Assembly: GCA_002709385.1 (NCBI GenBank)
Contig: PAQS01000039.1
Location: forward strand, 55,761 to 119,760
Direction: 5' to 3'
Length of the DNA stretch: 64,000 bases
Origin: Waddliaceae bacterium
GTDB taxonomy: Bacteria > Chlamydiota > Chlamydiia > Chlamydiales > GCA-2709385
Both the position numbers and the translations under genes were made by a program. Position 1 is the stretch's first letter, and each line of letters opens with the position of its first letter. Positions 54,888 through 63,927 of this stretch are shown in pieces. The notes below the pieces were generated by a model, which worked only from the letters and a program-made list of their open reading frames with translations, was not told the origin of the DNA and ran no database searches.

Positions 54888-57800
54888 TTATAAAACCGTA
54901 TAAGTTTTAACAACTTTATAAGTGTATTGGCCTTGCAGCTCTGTTTCAATATTACGCACTGCCCTATTCGCTTCTTTTGCGATTTGTTCCATTGTGTTTT
55001 TTAATCGATTGAGAATGCCTTTTCTCTGCAAAGCGCCATATAAAGAACTTGCATCGGAAAAGTTTAGCTCATGTCGAAGCAAATCTACCTGCTCTTGTAA
55101 ATTTCGGATTTTCTTTTTCTCTTCCTTGTGTTCTCTTTCTAAATCACATATTTGTAGATACAGTTGATCTAGTTGAGATTTCAAATTAAGAACAGAGTTC
55201 TCAGATATCTTAGAAACCTTTTCTGTTATAGAAGAAAGATACCTTTTAGATTGATAAAACCACAGCCTATCTGCCTCAGAGCACTCATTTTCACACAAAA
55301 AACCATCAATATGCTGCTCAGTTAAGTCTTTGGGATTCATATAGATAAAATCTGAAACCTTTTCAGCTAAAGCCTCCCATCGACTAATCAAAGTACTAAG
55401 GTTAGTGACATTACTTTCATTTCTGGAGAGATTCTGAAGGTACTTAGAGCTGACGATATAATCTAAAATTTGTGGACCGCGATGACTATCTACATTTAAA
55501 TACACTCGGTATAAATCAATCGCTAGAGGGTACCATCCAGATTTTTCAGAACGATCAATTAAACGACGAAGTAAAACCTTTGTTGTTTCTATATTATTTT
55601 CTTCCTGTAATACCCTCTGCGCTTCTTTTAAAGCCTCCGTCATTTCTCCAGAGTCTAATACATCTAAGCGCTCTTCAATATCGTGTAGATACTCTTGAGC
55701 AGATTCCGTCAAAACAGCCAGTTTACTTTGTGTATTTCCGATAGACTCTAAACTTAAGTTCTTCCACTCATCTATCGCGTCTTCATGTCGTAAATGTAAG
55801 TTCTTCGACTCTAGTTCTAAGCTTATGCGTTGCTCTAGAAGTCGTTCTTTTCTTTGAAGAGAAAGTGAACCATTTTCAAAAAAATCATGAATTCGCAACT
55901 GTAAATCATGCCATTCTTCGTAAACTTTTCCTTCTGCCAAACCAAATAAAAGATGTAATAAACGATCTAATTCAAGATCCGCATTAAGCTCTCTATTCAA
56001 TTTCTCTTCAAACTGCTCTAGCTCTTTTTCTGAAATTTTCAAGACACCATATAATCGGAGACCGTTCAAAGCACCTGACATTTTTCTGAGAAGATCTAAA
56101 CGATGACGCTGTTGAATAAGAAGGTCATCTGTTTCATCAACCTCTTCTGTGAGAGCATACCCTACAAAAACAGCTTCAATCCCTTTTCTACTTTCCTTCA
56201 CCAAGTTTAGATGTTCATTCATGCACTCTCTACGCCAACTCTGTAAGCAGGCATTTTGCTCTGTATTTTTTAACTTTTTAAAAGAAGAATCTAAAAGCTT
56301 TTCTAAAAACCTTTCAAAACTTGCACAAAACCGATCCTCTATTTCTTCTCCGAAGTACTTAAAATTTTTAAGCTCTTCTCTATATGATTTCATGCTTTCG
56401 TCACAGTTTTCTCTAGTAAAATGGAAAAGCTGCCCTTTTACCTTCGTCAATAAAAACTGCTCATGAAACTGTTTCCAATCTTTCTCCAAAGTCTCTTTAT
56501 TTAAACCTGAAAGACCTGTCAGTAAACAATTAAACCGTTCCAATAATGGTTTTAAATCCACACTTTTCTGGCGTTCAGATAAAAGCGCTTTTGTTTGTGC
56601 GAGTAAATCTTTAGCGCTTTTCGTAGCATGATCTTCAAGCTCTGCCAAACCTTCTGCCTTGAATCCTTCTTGCACTTCTGTGAAGCTCATCTGTGGACAA
56701 TCAAAATTCTTTGAAAAATGAAACTCTGCATTATTTTGACCAAATCTTCTAAACAAACATTCTAGGTGCTTACGACTGTACTGAGTAAATTGCGAAAAAG
56801 GCAGATCCCGAATCTCACGCATATCTGCAGCTTGCTGCACTTCTTGTGTTAAGTCCAGCATAAGACCCGTGCAGTACTCAAGAAAATCAATCTGTTTTCT
56901 AGCTTCTTTTACCCTAATCTTTTGATCTTCAATACTTCTTGTAAAAGGAAGCCATTGATTTAAAAGTGATTTTTTTTCTACTTTTGGAATGAATTGCTGA
57001 ATAGTATTTAGGGTAGTTTGTTGACTTCCACCAAATTTTTTACGAAATTCGTTGAACTCTAATCGAATTAAAGTAGGTATTGGGACACGATTTTGTTCTT
57101 TATCTAAGCGCGACTTCAACTGCTCCGCATAAGCAATCCGCTCTTCCATTCGGGAGGCCCATTTTTCTAGCTTTTCGATGGAGTTTTCATCCACCTTACT
57201 CATTCCTTGATAGTTGCTAAAAGCTTGCTCTAAGTCTTTCTGTACAGAATTTGCCAAGAGCGTCCATTGACTAGATTGCCTTGTATTCTTTATGCCTGCT
57301 AGTACCTGGTGAATTCTGCTTGTTAAAGGACGTATCAAAAGCTCATCACCACTCAGTCCGCTTGCATGATTCAAGGGCAAAGTATAACTTTCACACAGAG
57401 CTTGAATAGCCGTTTTTAATGCACCTAAGTCACCATTACTATTTCTACACTCTACAAGTTTATGTAAGATAGCCGATTGCCATAAGGTGATTGCATGCTT
57501 AGCTGTTTCACTACTAAGGTTATTTTTTTTCTTTTCTAACTGTACATATTTAGAATATGCATCACGCTCTACACCTTGTAGATCTTGAGTTGTATTCGTT
57601 GCGTCAGCGTAGAGTACTTGAAGTTCTTCTAAACGAGGTTTAACCAAAGCATCAGCCAGTGCATTCCAATCTAAAATCGTACGCCTGCCACTTGTTCTTG
57701 TCGCTTTTAAACGCTCTACTACCTTTTCAGATCCAGGTGACCAATCAATTATTTGATTCCAAATATCTTCTTCCACCCCTTTTGTAAGTAAGGAATCTAA

Positions 57801-59381
57801 CACAAGCTTAAGAGTAAAATAACGATATTCTAACTCATTCAATCGGTTTTGTAATTTATGAGATAGAATAGGAGAAAAATAAACCAACCCTTCGTATATA
57901 TCATTTCGAAGCTGTTTAATTTTTTGAGATTGAGTTTCTACTTTATTTTGTAAATCTACATATAAATCTGATACTTCTTTATCTAAAGAAAAAGCCGCAA
58001 TCTTATCATCAAGAAACTTACTGAGTGCTTTTACCCAATCTGAGATTGCTTTGGAATCCAAATAAGGAAACGATGAAAAGTGCTGGAGTAATTTTATTTC
58101 AGACTGATGAAGATATTCTATTTCTTCAGGAATTGAGTCTGTTAGACTTTTTCTTACCCAGTCCCAGCGAGATAAAGCCTCATCTCGTTTTTCAAGAAAG
58201 GTCCTAGCATTAGCAATCAACTCGCTTAAATTCAGCTCCCAAGAACCAATTTCATCCCTATTCGCAAACGGGAAAAGAGCTAAGCGTTCTTGAAACCGTT
58301 CTTTGGCTTCTTCAGTTTTTGTTTGCTCCATTACTTTTTCATTGAGAACACTAGCCTCAGAAATATTGCTTGTAAGGCTTTGCCATTCTGCAGAAAAAGC
58401 ACGGCTCTCTCTTAAAAAGAAATCGTAGTCTTCTTTATGAGCAATTAGTTGTGCGACTTTCTTTTCTATTTCAGCATCATTTTTTTCCAATTCTGTCGCT
58501 TGAAGAGGTCCAAGATCTTTTCTTTTTTCCAGAAGGTCAGATCCTTGACGATATACATCATCGACAAGTACCTGCAAAATTTCAGGAAGAGAAGAACCTA
58601 GGCTTTTTTTTGCGTCTTCTAGAGCCTTTTTTAATCGAACTTGGTCTCGATCAAATTGAGTTCCCAAGGTGTCTCGCAATCTCTGAATTTCATTACGAAT
58701 CTCATCTCTTTTTACATTGATTTCTTCTCGTCCGAGAAAGACCCAATTCTCTTCTACAAAAAAAGGTTTTCGTAATTGATTGATTTTTTCTTCTAATGCA
58801 TGAATACCTTCGATGGATTGATCAAGCTCTTTCAAGTTGTGTTTTAAGAGATCACATTCTTGCTCCAAGTACCTTCTCAACTCTTTATTTTGCGTTTTTG
58901 TTAGCTCAACCATGAGACGGGTGGCAGCATAATGCTCTGCAAGATCTAAAAGCGCAGCAAGTGAACGGTCTGCTAAAGGAAAAGCTAAAGTTGCTACATG
59001 CTCATTAACGGTTTTGTTGACTGTTTTAGCAAAATTTAAGGTAGCATCATTATCTAAGCGCTTTATCTGGACATCTAGTTTTTCGCGCAAATTTTCATTA
59101 AAAATATCGAGCTTATCTCCTGTGAGCGGAGGAACTGGGGTTGAGATGACTTTCGCTTCGAGATCATCTAGATCTTCTGTTTCACAACAAGAGAAACAGC
59201 AGCAAAAAATCTGCAGCAGAAAACAGCCTATTTTTTGAAGCAACGACTTAGACGCAAGAGGCACAGGCGTTGCCTTAAAATGTAAAGCTGGGAGCTTTTC
59301 CTTTTTATTCGCTGGATTTGGGATGGACACTCCCCAATCTTTAAGGAAATTTCCCATGTCGATATTTGGAATCGGCATCAT
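54888..59381 (-). CDS. giant coiled-coil protein with cysteine-rich hydrophobic patch (1497 residues)
   Basis: The largest gene here is unrecognised. Residues 1-45 are Pro/Lys-rich. Residues 47-66 form a short hydrophobic stretch with six cysteines (LLQKIGCFLLQIFCCCFSCC; Cys53, 60, 61, 62, 65, 66), like a palmitoylation patch or membrane anchor. The remaining 1400 residues are nearly continuous helix with coiled-coil segments, for example LKKALEDAKKSLGSSLPEIL and the C-terminal LDQLYLQICDLEREHKEEKKKIRNLQEQVDLLRHEL. No enzymatic motif is seen. The ATG at 59381 has a second ATG next to it, with only a weak ribosome site. Confidence 0.77.
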   Translation of the reverse strand: MMPIPNIDMGNFLKDWGVSIPNPANKKEKLPALHFKATPVPLASKSLLQKIGCFLLQIFCCCFSCCETEDLDDLEAKVISTPVPPLTGDKLDIFNENLREKLDVQIKRLDNDATLNFAKTVNKTVNEHVATLAFPLADRSLAALLDLAEHYAATRLMVELTKTQNKELRRYLEQECDLLKHNLKELDQSIEGIHALEEKINQLRKPFFVEENWVFLGREEINVKRDEIRNEIQRLRDTLGTQFDRDQVRLKKALEDAKKSLGSSLPEILQVLVDDVYRQGSDLLEKRKDLGPLQATELEKNDAEIEKKVAQLIAHKEDYDFFLRESRAFSAEWQSLTSNISEASVLNEKVMEQTKTEEAKERFQERLALFPFANRDEIGSWELNLSELIANARTFLEKRDEALSRWDWVRKSLTDSIPEEIEYLHQSEIKLLQHFSSFPYLDSKAISDWVKALSKFLDDKIAAFSLDKEVSDLYVDLQNKVETQSQKIKQLRNDIYEGLVYFSPILSHKLQNRLNELEYRYFTLKLVLDSLLTKGVEEDIWNQIIDWSPGSEKVVERLKATRTSGRRTILDWNALADALVKPRLEELQVLYADATNTTQDLQGVERDAYSKYVQLEKKKNNLSSETAKHAITLWQSAILHKLVECRNSNGDLGALKTAIQALCESYTLPLNHASGLSGDELLIRPLTSRIHQVLAGIKNTRQSSQWTLLANSVQKDLEQAFSNYQGMSKVDENSIEKLEKWASRMEERIAYAEQLKSRLDKEQNRVPIPTLIRLEFNEFRKKFGGSQQTTLNTIQQFIPKVEKKSLLNQWLPFTRSIEDQKIRVKEARKQIDFLEYCTGLMLDLTQEVQQAADMREIRDLPFSQFTQYSRKHLECLFRRFGQNNAEFHFSKNFDCPQMSFTEVQEGFKAEGLAELEDHATKSAKDLLAQTKALLSERQKSVDLKPLLERFNCLLTGLSGLNKETLEKDWKQFHEQFLLTKVKGQLFHFTRENCDESMKSYREELKNFKYFGEEIEDRFCASFERFLEKLLDSSFKKLKNTEQNACLQSWRRECMNEHLNLVKESRKGIEAVFVGYALTEEVDETDDLLIQQRHRLDLLRKMSGALNGLRLYGVLKISEKELEQFEEKLNRELNADLELDRLLHLLFGLAEGKVYEEWHDLQLRIHDFFENGSLSLQRKERLLEQRISLELESKNLHLRHEDAIDEWKNLSLESIGNTQSKLAVLTESAQEYLHDIEERLDVLDSGEMTEALKEAQRVLQEENNIETTKVLLRRLIDRSEKSGWYPLAIDLYRVYLNVDSHRGPQILDYIVSSKYLQNLSRNESNVTNLSTLISRWEALAEKVSDFIYMNPKDLTEQHIDGFLCENECSEADRLWFYQSKRYLSSITEKVSKISENSVLNLKSQLDQLYLQICDLEREHKEEKKKIRNLQEQVDLLRHELNFSDASSLYGALQRKGILNRLKNTMEQIAKEANRAVRNIETELQGQYTYKVVKTYTVL

Positions 59382-59494
59382 TAATTACTCTATTATATAC
59401 TATGAAACGTAATCATAATTAATATAAGTAAACACTACATAAACAGAGTATTAAGATGCGGTAAATATGACTTTAATTAAGGCTTACTAAGTCA

Positions 59495-60442
59495 CTATTG
59501 GGGGGGGGGAAGAAATGAAATTAAGCGATCTTGTACCCCTAGTAAGCTTAATCCCCCTCCCGAATGAATGAGTAGAGAAGGACGAGGCAAAAGTAAAGAT
59601 TTTGCAGATAGGAAAAGTTTGGTGGAATAGATGGGGTCAGTCAAAATTCCTTCTTCTTGTATCATTCGTGCTAGTTCTTTCATCACAGTACTATTGATAG
59701 CTCCAAATGAAGCTGCGGTGTTTGGACGGTGACAAATAGGCTCGATTTTTGGAGCTTCTTCATGAAAGAGTTCATTCCAGTATTGAGAACAACGTTCTTT
59801 CATTTCCTCAAACCCTGGCGCCATACAAAGTACATGAACTTCAGCGGGATGTTTTAAAGAAGCTAAGCCCAATGCTAGTGCAGCGGCGCTAAACCCTGTC
59901 CCTGCATCTACAAGAACAGAAGAAAATGTTTTTCCCAGCTCTTTTTCATTTTTAAGAAAGTCTTGTACTAAAGTTAAAGCACCCGGCAAAGATTCCTTAC
60001 ATACAGAACCTTCAGGAATAACAAGACAACTTTTTCGCCTTGCTGCCTCTTCTTGAGCTAAACATTCCACCTTTGGCCAGTCTTGTCGACTAATCCAACG
60101 AATACGATCTTTTCCTAAAAGTCTTATGATTAAACCAACACCTCGGGCAGCTTGCTGCCGTGCTTCACATAAATACAATTGAAATGGGATTCCCTCTTCC
60201 AAGAGAAGCTGACTTAAAGCACAAACATTGTGTGATTGCGCACCTCCAATCACAATCAGCTCTTTTGCCTTCTGACGTAAAACTGGTAATAAGGAAGCAA
60301 ATTTACGTAATTTAGAACCCGTAATGCCAAATCCCAATTCATCATCTCGCTTTACGAATACATCTTCTCCGAAAGTTTTCAGAGAATGGGCTCGCGAGCT
60401 GAGACGGTATTGCGTATCTAAGTATGAGGACAGATTTTTCAT
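59495..60442 (-). CDS. ACC deaminase/D-cysteine desulfhydrase-like PLP enzyme
   Basis: The 315-residue protein belongs to the fold-type II PLP enzymes that include 1-aminocyclopropane-1-carboxylate deaminase and D-cysteine desulfhydrase. Seen are VFVKRDDELGFGITGSKLRKFASLL, with the PLP-binding Lys in the SKLRK stretch, IGGAQSHNVCALSQLL, and VDAGTGFSAAALALGL for the phosphate cradle. SGGGLSLLG near the end closes the site. The reading frame ends in a run of Pro codons formed by a ten-base G/C homopolymer four codons before the stop, which may vary in length. Substrate is uncertain between D-amino acids and ACC. It is divergent from purN. Confidence 0.88.
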   Translation of the reverse strand: MKNLSSYLDTQYRLSSRAHSLKTFGEDVFVKRDDELGFGITGSKLRKFASLLPVLRQKAKELIVIGGAQSHNVCALSQLLLEEGIPFQLYLCEARQQAARGVGLIIRLLGKDRIRWISRQDWPKVECLAQEEAARRKSCLVIPEGSVCKESLPGALTLVQDFLKNEKELGKTFSSVLVDAGTGFSAAALALGLASLKHPAEVHVLCMAPGFEEMKERCSQYWNELFHEEAPKIEPICHRPNTAASFGAINSTVMKELARMIQEEGILTDPIYSTKLFLSAKSLLLPRPSLLIHSGGGLSLLGVQDRLISFLPPPQ

Positions 60443-60644
60443 AGCTTCTCTATTCTATCATAATCTCGCCTATCCCAAGTAAGTTAAATTATTTCCTTGC
60501 TTTATGTTTACTTTCTCCTGTAAAAAGGTGGTGAACATTGCATGTATTAAATTTTACACTTTAAAACAAAGGCTGCCCTTCTCTCAAATGAACAAGAGAC
60601 AGAGCTATTTAAAGCCTATTTTTTCTTTTGACAACTCTCGTAAG

Positions 60645-61409
60645 ATGAGTGTGCTTGCATTCGGTTCTGGTTCTGGAACGAATATAGAAGCCCTTCTTCG
60701 TGCAGAGGAAAGTAGCGATTGCCCCTTCACTATTTCTGCAATCATTACAGACCGTACGTGTCGCTGCATTGACATCGCTCAAGAAGCAAAGATTCCTTAC
60801 TTACACCATAACTTCAAAGACTTCTTTCGTTCTCATCAAAGTACAGACACACGTAATCCTCGCTTACGAAAAATGTTTGATCAAGAACTCGTTAGAAAAC
60901 TTCAAAACTTATCGCATGAGCATCATTTTTCTATTGATCTTCTTTTTTTGGCCGGTTACATGCGTATTGTTCACTCTCCTCTTTTAGAAGCTTTTCCTTC
61001 TAAAGTGGTCAATATCCACCCTGCAGATCTCACAAAACTAAATTCTGAAGGAAAACGCAAATACATTGGCGCTCATGCTATTCAAGACGCGATTGAATCA
61101 GGAGAATCACACACTCGTTCTACTATGATTTTAGTGAATCAGAGTGTTGATGGAGGTCCTATTTTAGCATCGGGTCCATGGGTAAAAGTTGAAAACGAAG
61201 GCGTTTCTCTTCATCAAGAAAAGCAGAAGCATCTTAGTGATTGGCCATTAGCTGTTCATACTTTGTGGCAAATAGGATTAGGCCATTTTAGTTTAGATGA
61301 GAATTTCAGCGTATTTTTTGAAGGGACCAAACTAGGTCCATCTGGTTTAGAAGTGCCTTTGGGTGCTCTAGATTTTTCTTTAGAACCCTTGGCGTATAGA
61401 GGCTCATAG
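60645..61409 (+). CDS. purN: phosphoribosylglycinamide formyltransferase family (PurN-like)
   Basis: PurN transfers a formyl group from 10-formyltetrahydrofolate to GAR in purine synthesis. The N-terminal loop FGSGSGTNIEALL is typical. The catalytic residues are in place: Asn123 and His125 in VVNIHPADL and Asp169 in VDGGPI. At 254 residues it is longer than the usual 200, with an insertion around 65-95 (RSHQSTDTRNPRLRKMFDQELVRKLQ) and an altered HPADLTKL instead of HPSLLP, so another formyltransferase substrate is possible. I start at the ATG at 60645, next to the family N-terminus; the frame is open to 60504. purF begins four bases after the stop. Confidence 0.85.
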   Translation: MSVLAFGSGSGTNIEALLRAEESSDCPFTISAIITDRTCRCIDIAQEAKIPYLHHNFKDFFRSHQSTDTRNPRLRKMFDQELVRKLQNLSHEHHFSIDLLFLAGYMRIVHSPLLEAFPSKVVNIHPADLTKLNSEGKRKYIGAHAIQDAIESGESHTRSTMILVNQSVDGGPILASGPWVKVENEGVSLHQEKQKHLSDWPLAVHTLWQIGLGHFSLDENFSVFFEGTKLGPSGLEVPLGALDFSLEPLAYRGS

Positions 61410-61412
61410 CAC

Positions 61413-62876
61413 ATGTGTGGTGTACTTGGTTTAATGAGTAAGGAAGGAGTGGCGACGACGCTCTTCCATGGACTGAACCAACTCCAACATCGTGGACAGG
61501 ATGCAGCAGGTATTCTCAGCTACGATTGTGATTCTAACGAACTGCATTTATTTAAAAACTGCGGTTTAGTCACTGATGTTTTTCAGAATAGCAGTATTGA
61601 ACGTTTAAAGGGTTCTTGGGGCATTGGGCATGTTCGTTATACGACCAGTGGTGCTGGGGAAATAGCCGAAGCGCAGCCTTTTTTGTTTAATTTCAAGGGA
61701 ATAAGCATTGCTCTTGCCTACAATGGGAACATTATCAATGCGAATGTTTTGCGTACAAAACTGGAACGTCGCGGTATTACATTCAATACAGCATCTGATG
61801 GTGAATTGCTGTTAAAATATCTTGCCTATCACTACAAAGATTCCTCTTCTCCTATAGACTCTCTACGATCTGCTGTAGAAACGGTCTACAAGCATGTAAA
61901 AGGAGCTTATTCTGTCATTGGCTTAATCAAAGGGAAAGGTTTTTTTGCATTTCGGGATCCTAGAGGAATTCGCCCTTTGGTTTATGCACATAACGGTGAT
62001 GGTATAGCTCACGCAGTTGCTTCCGAAACCCACCCTTTACATTTCCTGGGTTATGATCATTGTGAAGATGTACAGGCAGGGAAACTACTTTTTATTTCTC
62101 CTGATTTGTCTCTAGAAAAAATCGATATTATGACACAGGTCCCTATGCACTGTAGTTTCGAGTATGTTTACTTTGCGAAACCTAACGCGCAGTTAGATGG
62201 TAGTGAAGCATACTCTGCGAGGTATAAGCTGGGGTATCATTTGGCTAAACAATTTAAAAGATTGAAATTAGACGCTGACCTTGTCATTCCTGTTCCCAAT
62301 ACAAGTTTGCCTGCAGCTATGGCAGTAGCGCATGAGCTAGGTCTTCCTTTACACGAAGGGCTTAACCGTAAAGACCACGCCGGTCGTACCTTCATCATGC
62401 CTACTCAAGATATGCGAGAACGTGCGGTATCGAATAAACTAGCTCCAGTGGCATCTGTTTTTAAAGGAAAGCGTGTACTTATTGTGGACGATAGTATTGT
62501 TCGCGGAACGGTTTCTAAACGAATTATATGTTTAGCACGACAAAACGGGGCTCGTGCTGTCTTTTTTGCTTCTACATTTCCTCCTATCAAAAATCCTTGT
62601 TACTACGGTATTGATATGCCTGCTCCAGAACAACTTGTAGCAAGGGGGCGTTCAGCAGAACAAATCGAAGCAGAGATTGGAGCTGATTGTGTTATTTACA
62701 ATACGATTGATGAGTTAAAAGATTCTATTGGTCACGATAAATTGTGTTTAGCTTGTTTAGATGGGCGCTACCCTACAGATATTCAAGAAGCAAAAACAAT
62801 GCGAGAAACGCGAGAGGCTGGGTTATCTTTAGCTGAAACTTTAGAGGATTTATTAGAAAACAAAGCTCTTCGTTAG
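61413..62876 (+). CDS. purF: amidophosphoribosyltransferase
   Basis: PurF catalyses the first committed step of purine synthesis, making phosphoribosylamine from PRPP and glutamine. Cys2 after the removed Met (MCGVLGLMSKEG) is the glutaminase nucleophile. Supporting motifs are GHVRYTTSGAG, AYNGNIINA, and FRDPRGIRPL. The PRPP-binding motif VLIVDDSIVRGT lies around residue 358, and the C-terminal IGADCVIYNTIDEL and CLACLDGRYPT complete the enzyme. At 487 residues it is of normal length. It begins four bases after purN, so the two form an operon; the other purine genes are not in the window. Confidence 0.96.
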   Translation: MCGVLGLMSKEGVATTLFHGLNQLQHRGQDAAGILSYDCDSNELHLFKNCGLVTDVFQNSSIERLKGSWGIGHVRYTTSGAGEIAEAQPFLFNFKGISIALAYNGNIINANVLRTKLERRGITFNTASDGELLLKYLAYHYKDSSSPIDSLRSAVETVYKHVKGAYSVIGLIKGKGFFAFRDPRGIRPLVYAHNGDGIAHAVASETHPLHFLGYDHCEDVQAGKLLFISPDLSLEKIDIMTQVPMHCSFEYVYFAKPNAQLDGSEAYSARYKLGYHLAKQFKRLKLDADLVIPVPNTSLPAAMAVAHELGLPLHEGLNRKDHAGRTFIMPTQDMRERAVSNKLAPVASVFKGKRVLIVDDSIVRGTVSKRIICLARQNGARAVFFASTFPPIKNPCYYGIDMPAPEQLVARGRSAEQIEAEIGADCVIYNTIDELKDSIGHDKLCLACLDGRYPTDIQEAKTMRETREAGLSLAETLEDLLENKALR

Positions 62877-63039
62877 AGGATATTGTCAGAGATCACCACT
62901 GAGTCACAGAGATCACAGAGACTGATGAGAGGTATCTATGGCCTGGAAAAATGTGAAAGTGGAAGATATTAGAGAATATCTTGGTTTTTCAAAGTGAATA
63001 AAAAGTGTTACCTATGTTTGCGATTGCGCAACTTAAAAT

Positions 63040-63075
63040 AAAGCAGCAAGTGTAAAATACTCTTGCTGCTTTTTT
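63040..63075. terminator. bidirectional intrinsic terminator
   Basis: AAAGCAGCAAG (63040-63050) pairs perfectly with CTTGCTGCTTT (63062-63072) around an 11-base loop. T-runs lie on both strands (TTTTTT after the stem on plus, TTTATTTTAAG on minus). It ends both the purF transcript and the convergent outer-membrane protein gene. Confidence 0.88.
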
Positions 63076-63083
63076 GATTCATT

Positions 63084-63809
63084 TTATTTTGATGAATATA
63101 ACTGCATAATAAGAGTTAATCCTAAAGAATGAGAAACTAAAGCTTCTGTATCGTAAGTAGTTACTTCACCGACGTTAGTATTTTGGCCTTTTTTCGAACC
63201 TGTAAGTACTTTTACTCTGTATGCTAAACCTAAAGAGTACTTTTCATTTAATTGAACATTTACGCCTGTTCCCAATTGACCAGCGAGTTCTAATGATGAT
63301 TGTTGTGGCCCATATGCAGAAAAACCTGTGTAACGAATTTTTGGTCTCCAAATCGCTAAACCTAAACCTCCACCTGCATATACAGTAACTAATCTAGATT
63401 TAACCGGTAAGGTCCAGTCAGCCCAAGCATTTGCAAGAAGCGAATATGTTTGTGTGCTTCCGGATCCAGCGTATTCGTTTACAGTAGTGCCATCAACTAT
63501 TTCAGTAATCCAACTAGAACAACTTCTTTGGTAGGCAAACTCTAATTCTCCTCGGACCTTTTTACTTAAGTGTGTTCCTACAAGTAAATCGATTGCTTCA
63601 GCTGTATCTTGTCGATAAGTTTCTCGATAAGTGTTTCCTGGAAATGTTGAGTAGAAGGTATCCGTCTTAACATCAGCGGGAAAATTTGCTCCGCCAAAAA
63701 TACCAAAATAACAATCTTCAAAAGCTCCATCAGCAGCTAAGTTTACATTTAAGCCTGCTGCCAGAATAAAAGAAGCAATTCCAATTTTTATATTTTTTTT
63801 CTTAAACAT
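63084..63809 (-). CDS. outer-membrane beta-barrel protein, OmpA/Opa-like
   Basis: The 241-residue protein has a signal peptide (residues 1-26, cleaved after LNVNLAADG or nearby). It is followed by alternating amphipathic strands: YFGIFGGANFP, LLVGTHLSKKVRGELEFAYQRS, YSLLANAWADW, VTVYAGGGLGLAIW, LGTGVNVQLNEKYSLGLAYRVKV, and the terminal SHSLGLTLIMQLYSSK strand. This is typical of small eight-stranded barrel porins or adhesins. The last residue is Lys, not the usual Phe. It is transcribed away from the 5S rRNA gene and ends at a strong terminator. Confidence 0.86.
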   Translation of the reverse strand: MFKKKNIKIGIASFILAAGLNVNLAADGAFEDCYFGIFGGANFPADVKTDTFYSTFPGNTYRETYRQDTAEAIDLLVGTHLSKKVRGELEFAYQRSCSSWITEIVDGTTVNEYAGSGSTQTYSLLANAWADWTLPVKSRLVTVYAGGGLGLAIWRPKIRYTGFSAYGPQQSSLELAGQLGTGVNVQLNEKYSLGLAYRVKVLTGSKKGQNTNVGEVTTYDTEALVSHSLGLTLIMQLYSSK

Positions 63810-63881
63810 TTTTTTCCCAAAGTAAAGATCTTACAGGATTTATTATTCATAAGAAAAAAAACGAAGCAAGTGAATTTTTGC

Positions 63882-63916
63882 AAAAAAAAGGCTCCTAGTA
63901 GTTACCTACTAGGAGC
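63882..63916 (-). terminator. rRNA operon terminator
   Basis: GCTCCTAGTAG (63891-63901) and its exact complement (63906-63916) enclose a TTAC loop. On the minus strand the stem is followed by eight T residues (63882-63889). It stands directly after the 5S rRNA. Confidence 0.92.
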
Positions 63917-63927
63917 GAAAGAAAAAC

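Noticed and set aside
60504..60644. N-terminal extension of purN by 47 codons
   Set aside because: The extension lacks family similarity, and the typical formyltransferase start lies at 60645.
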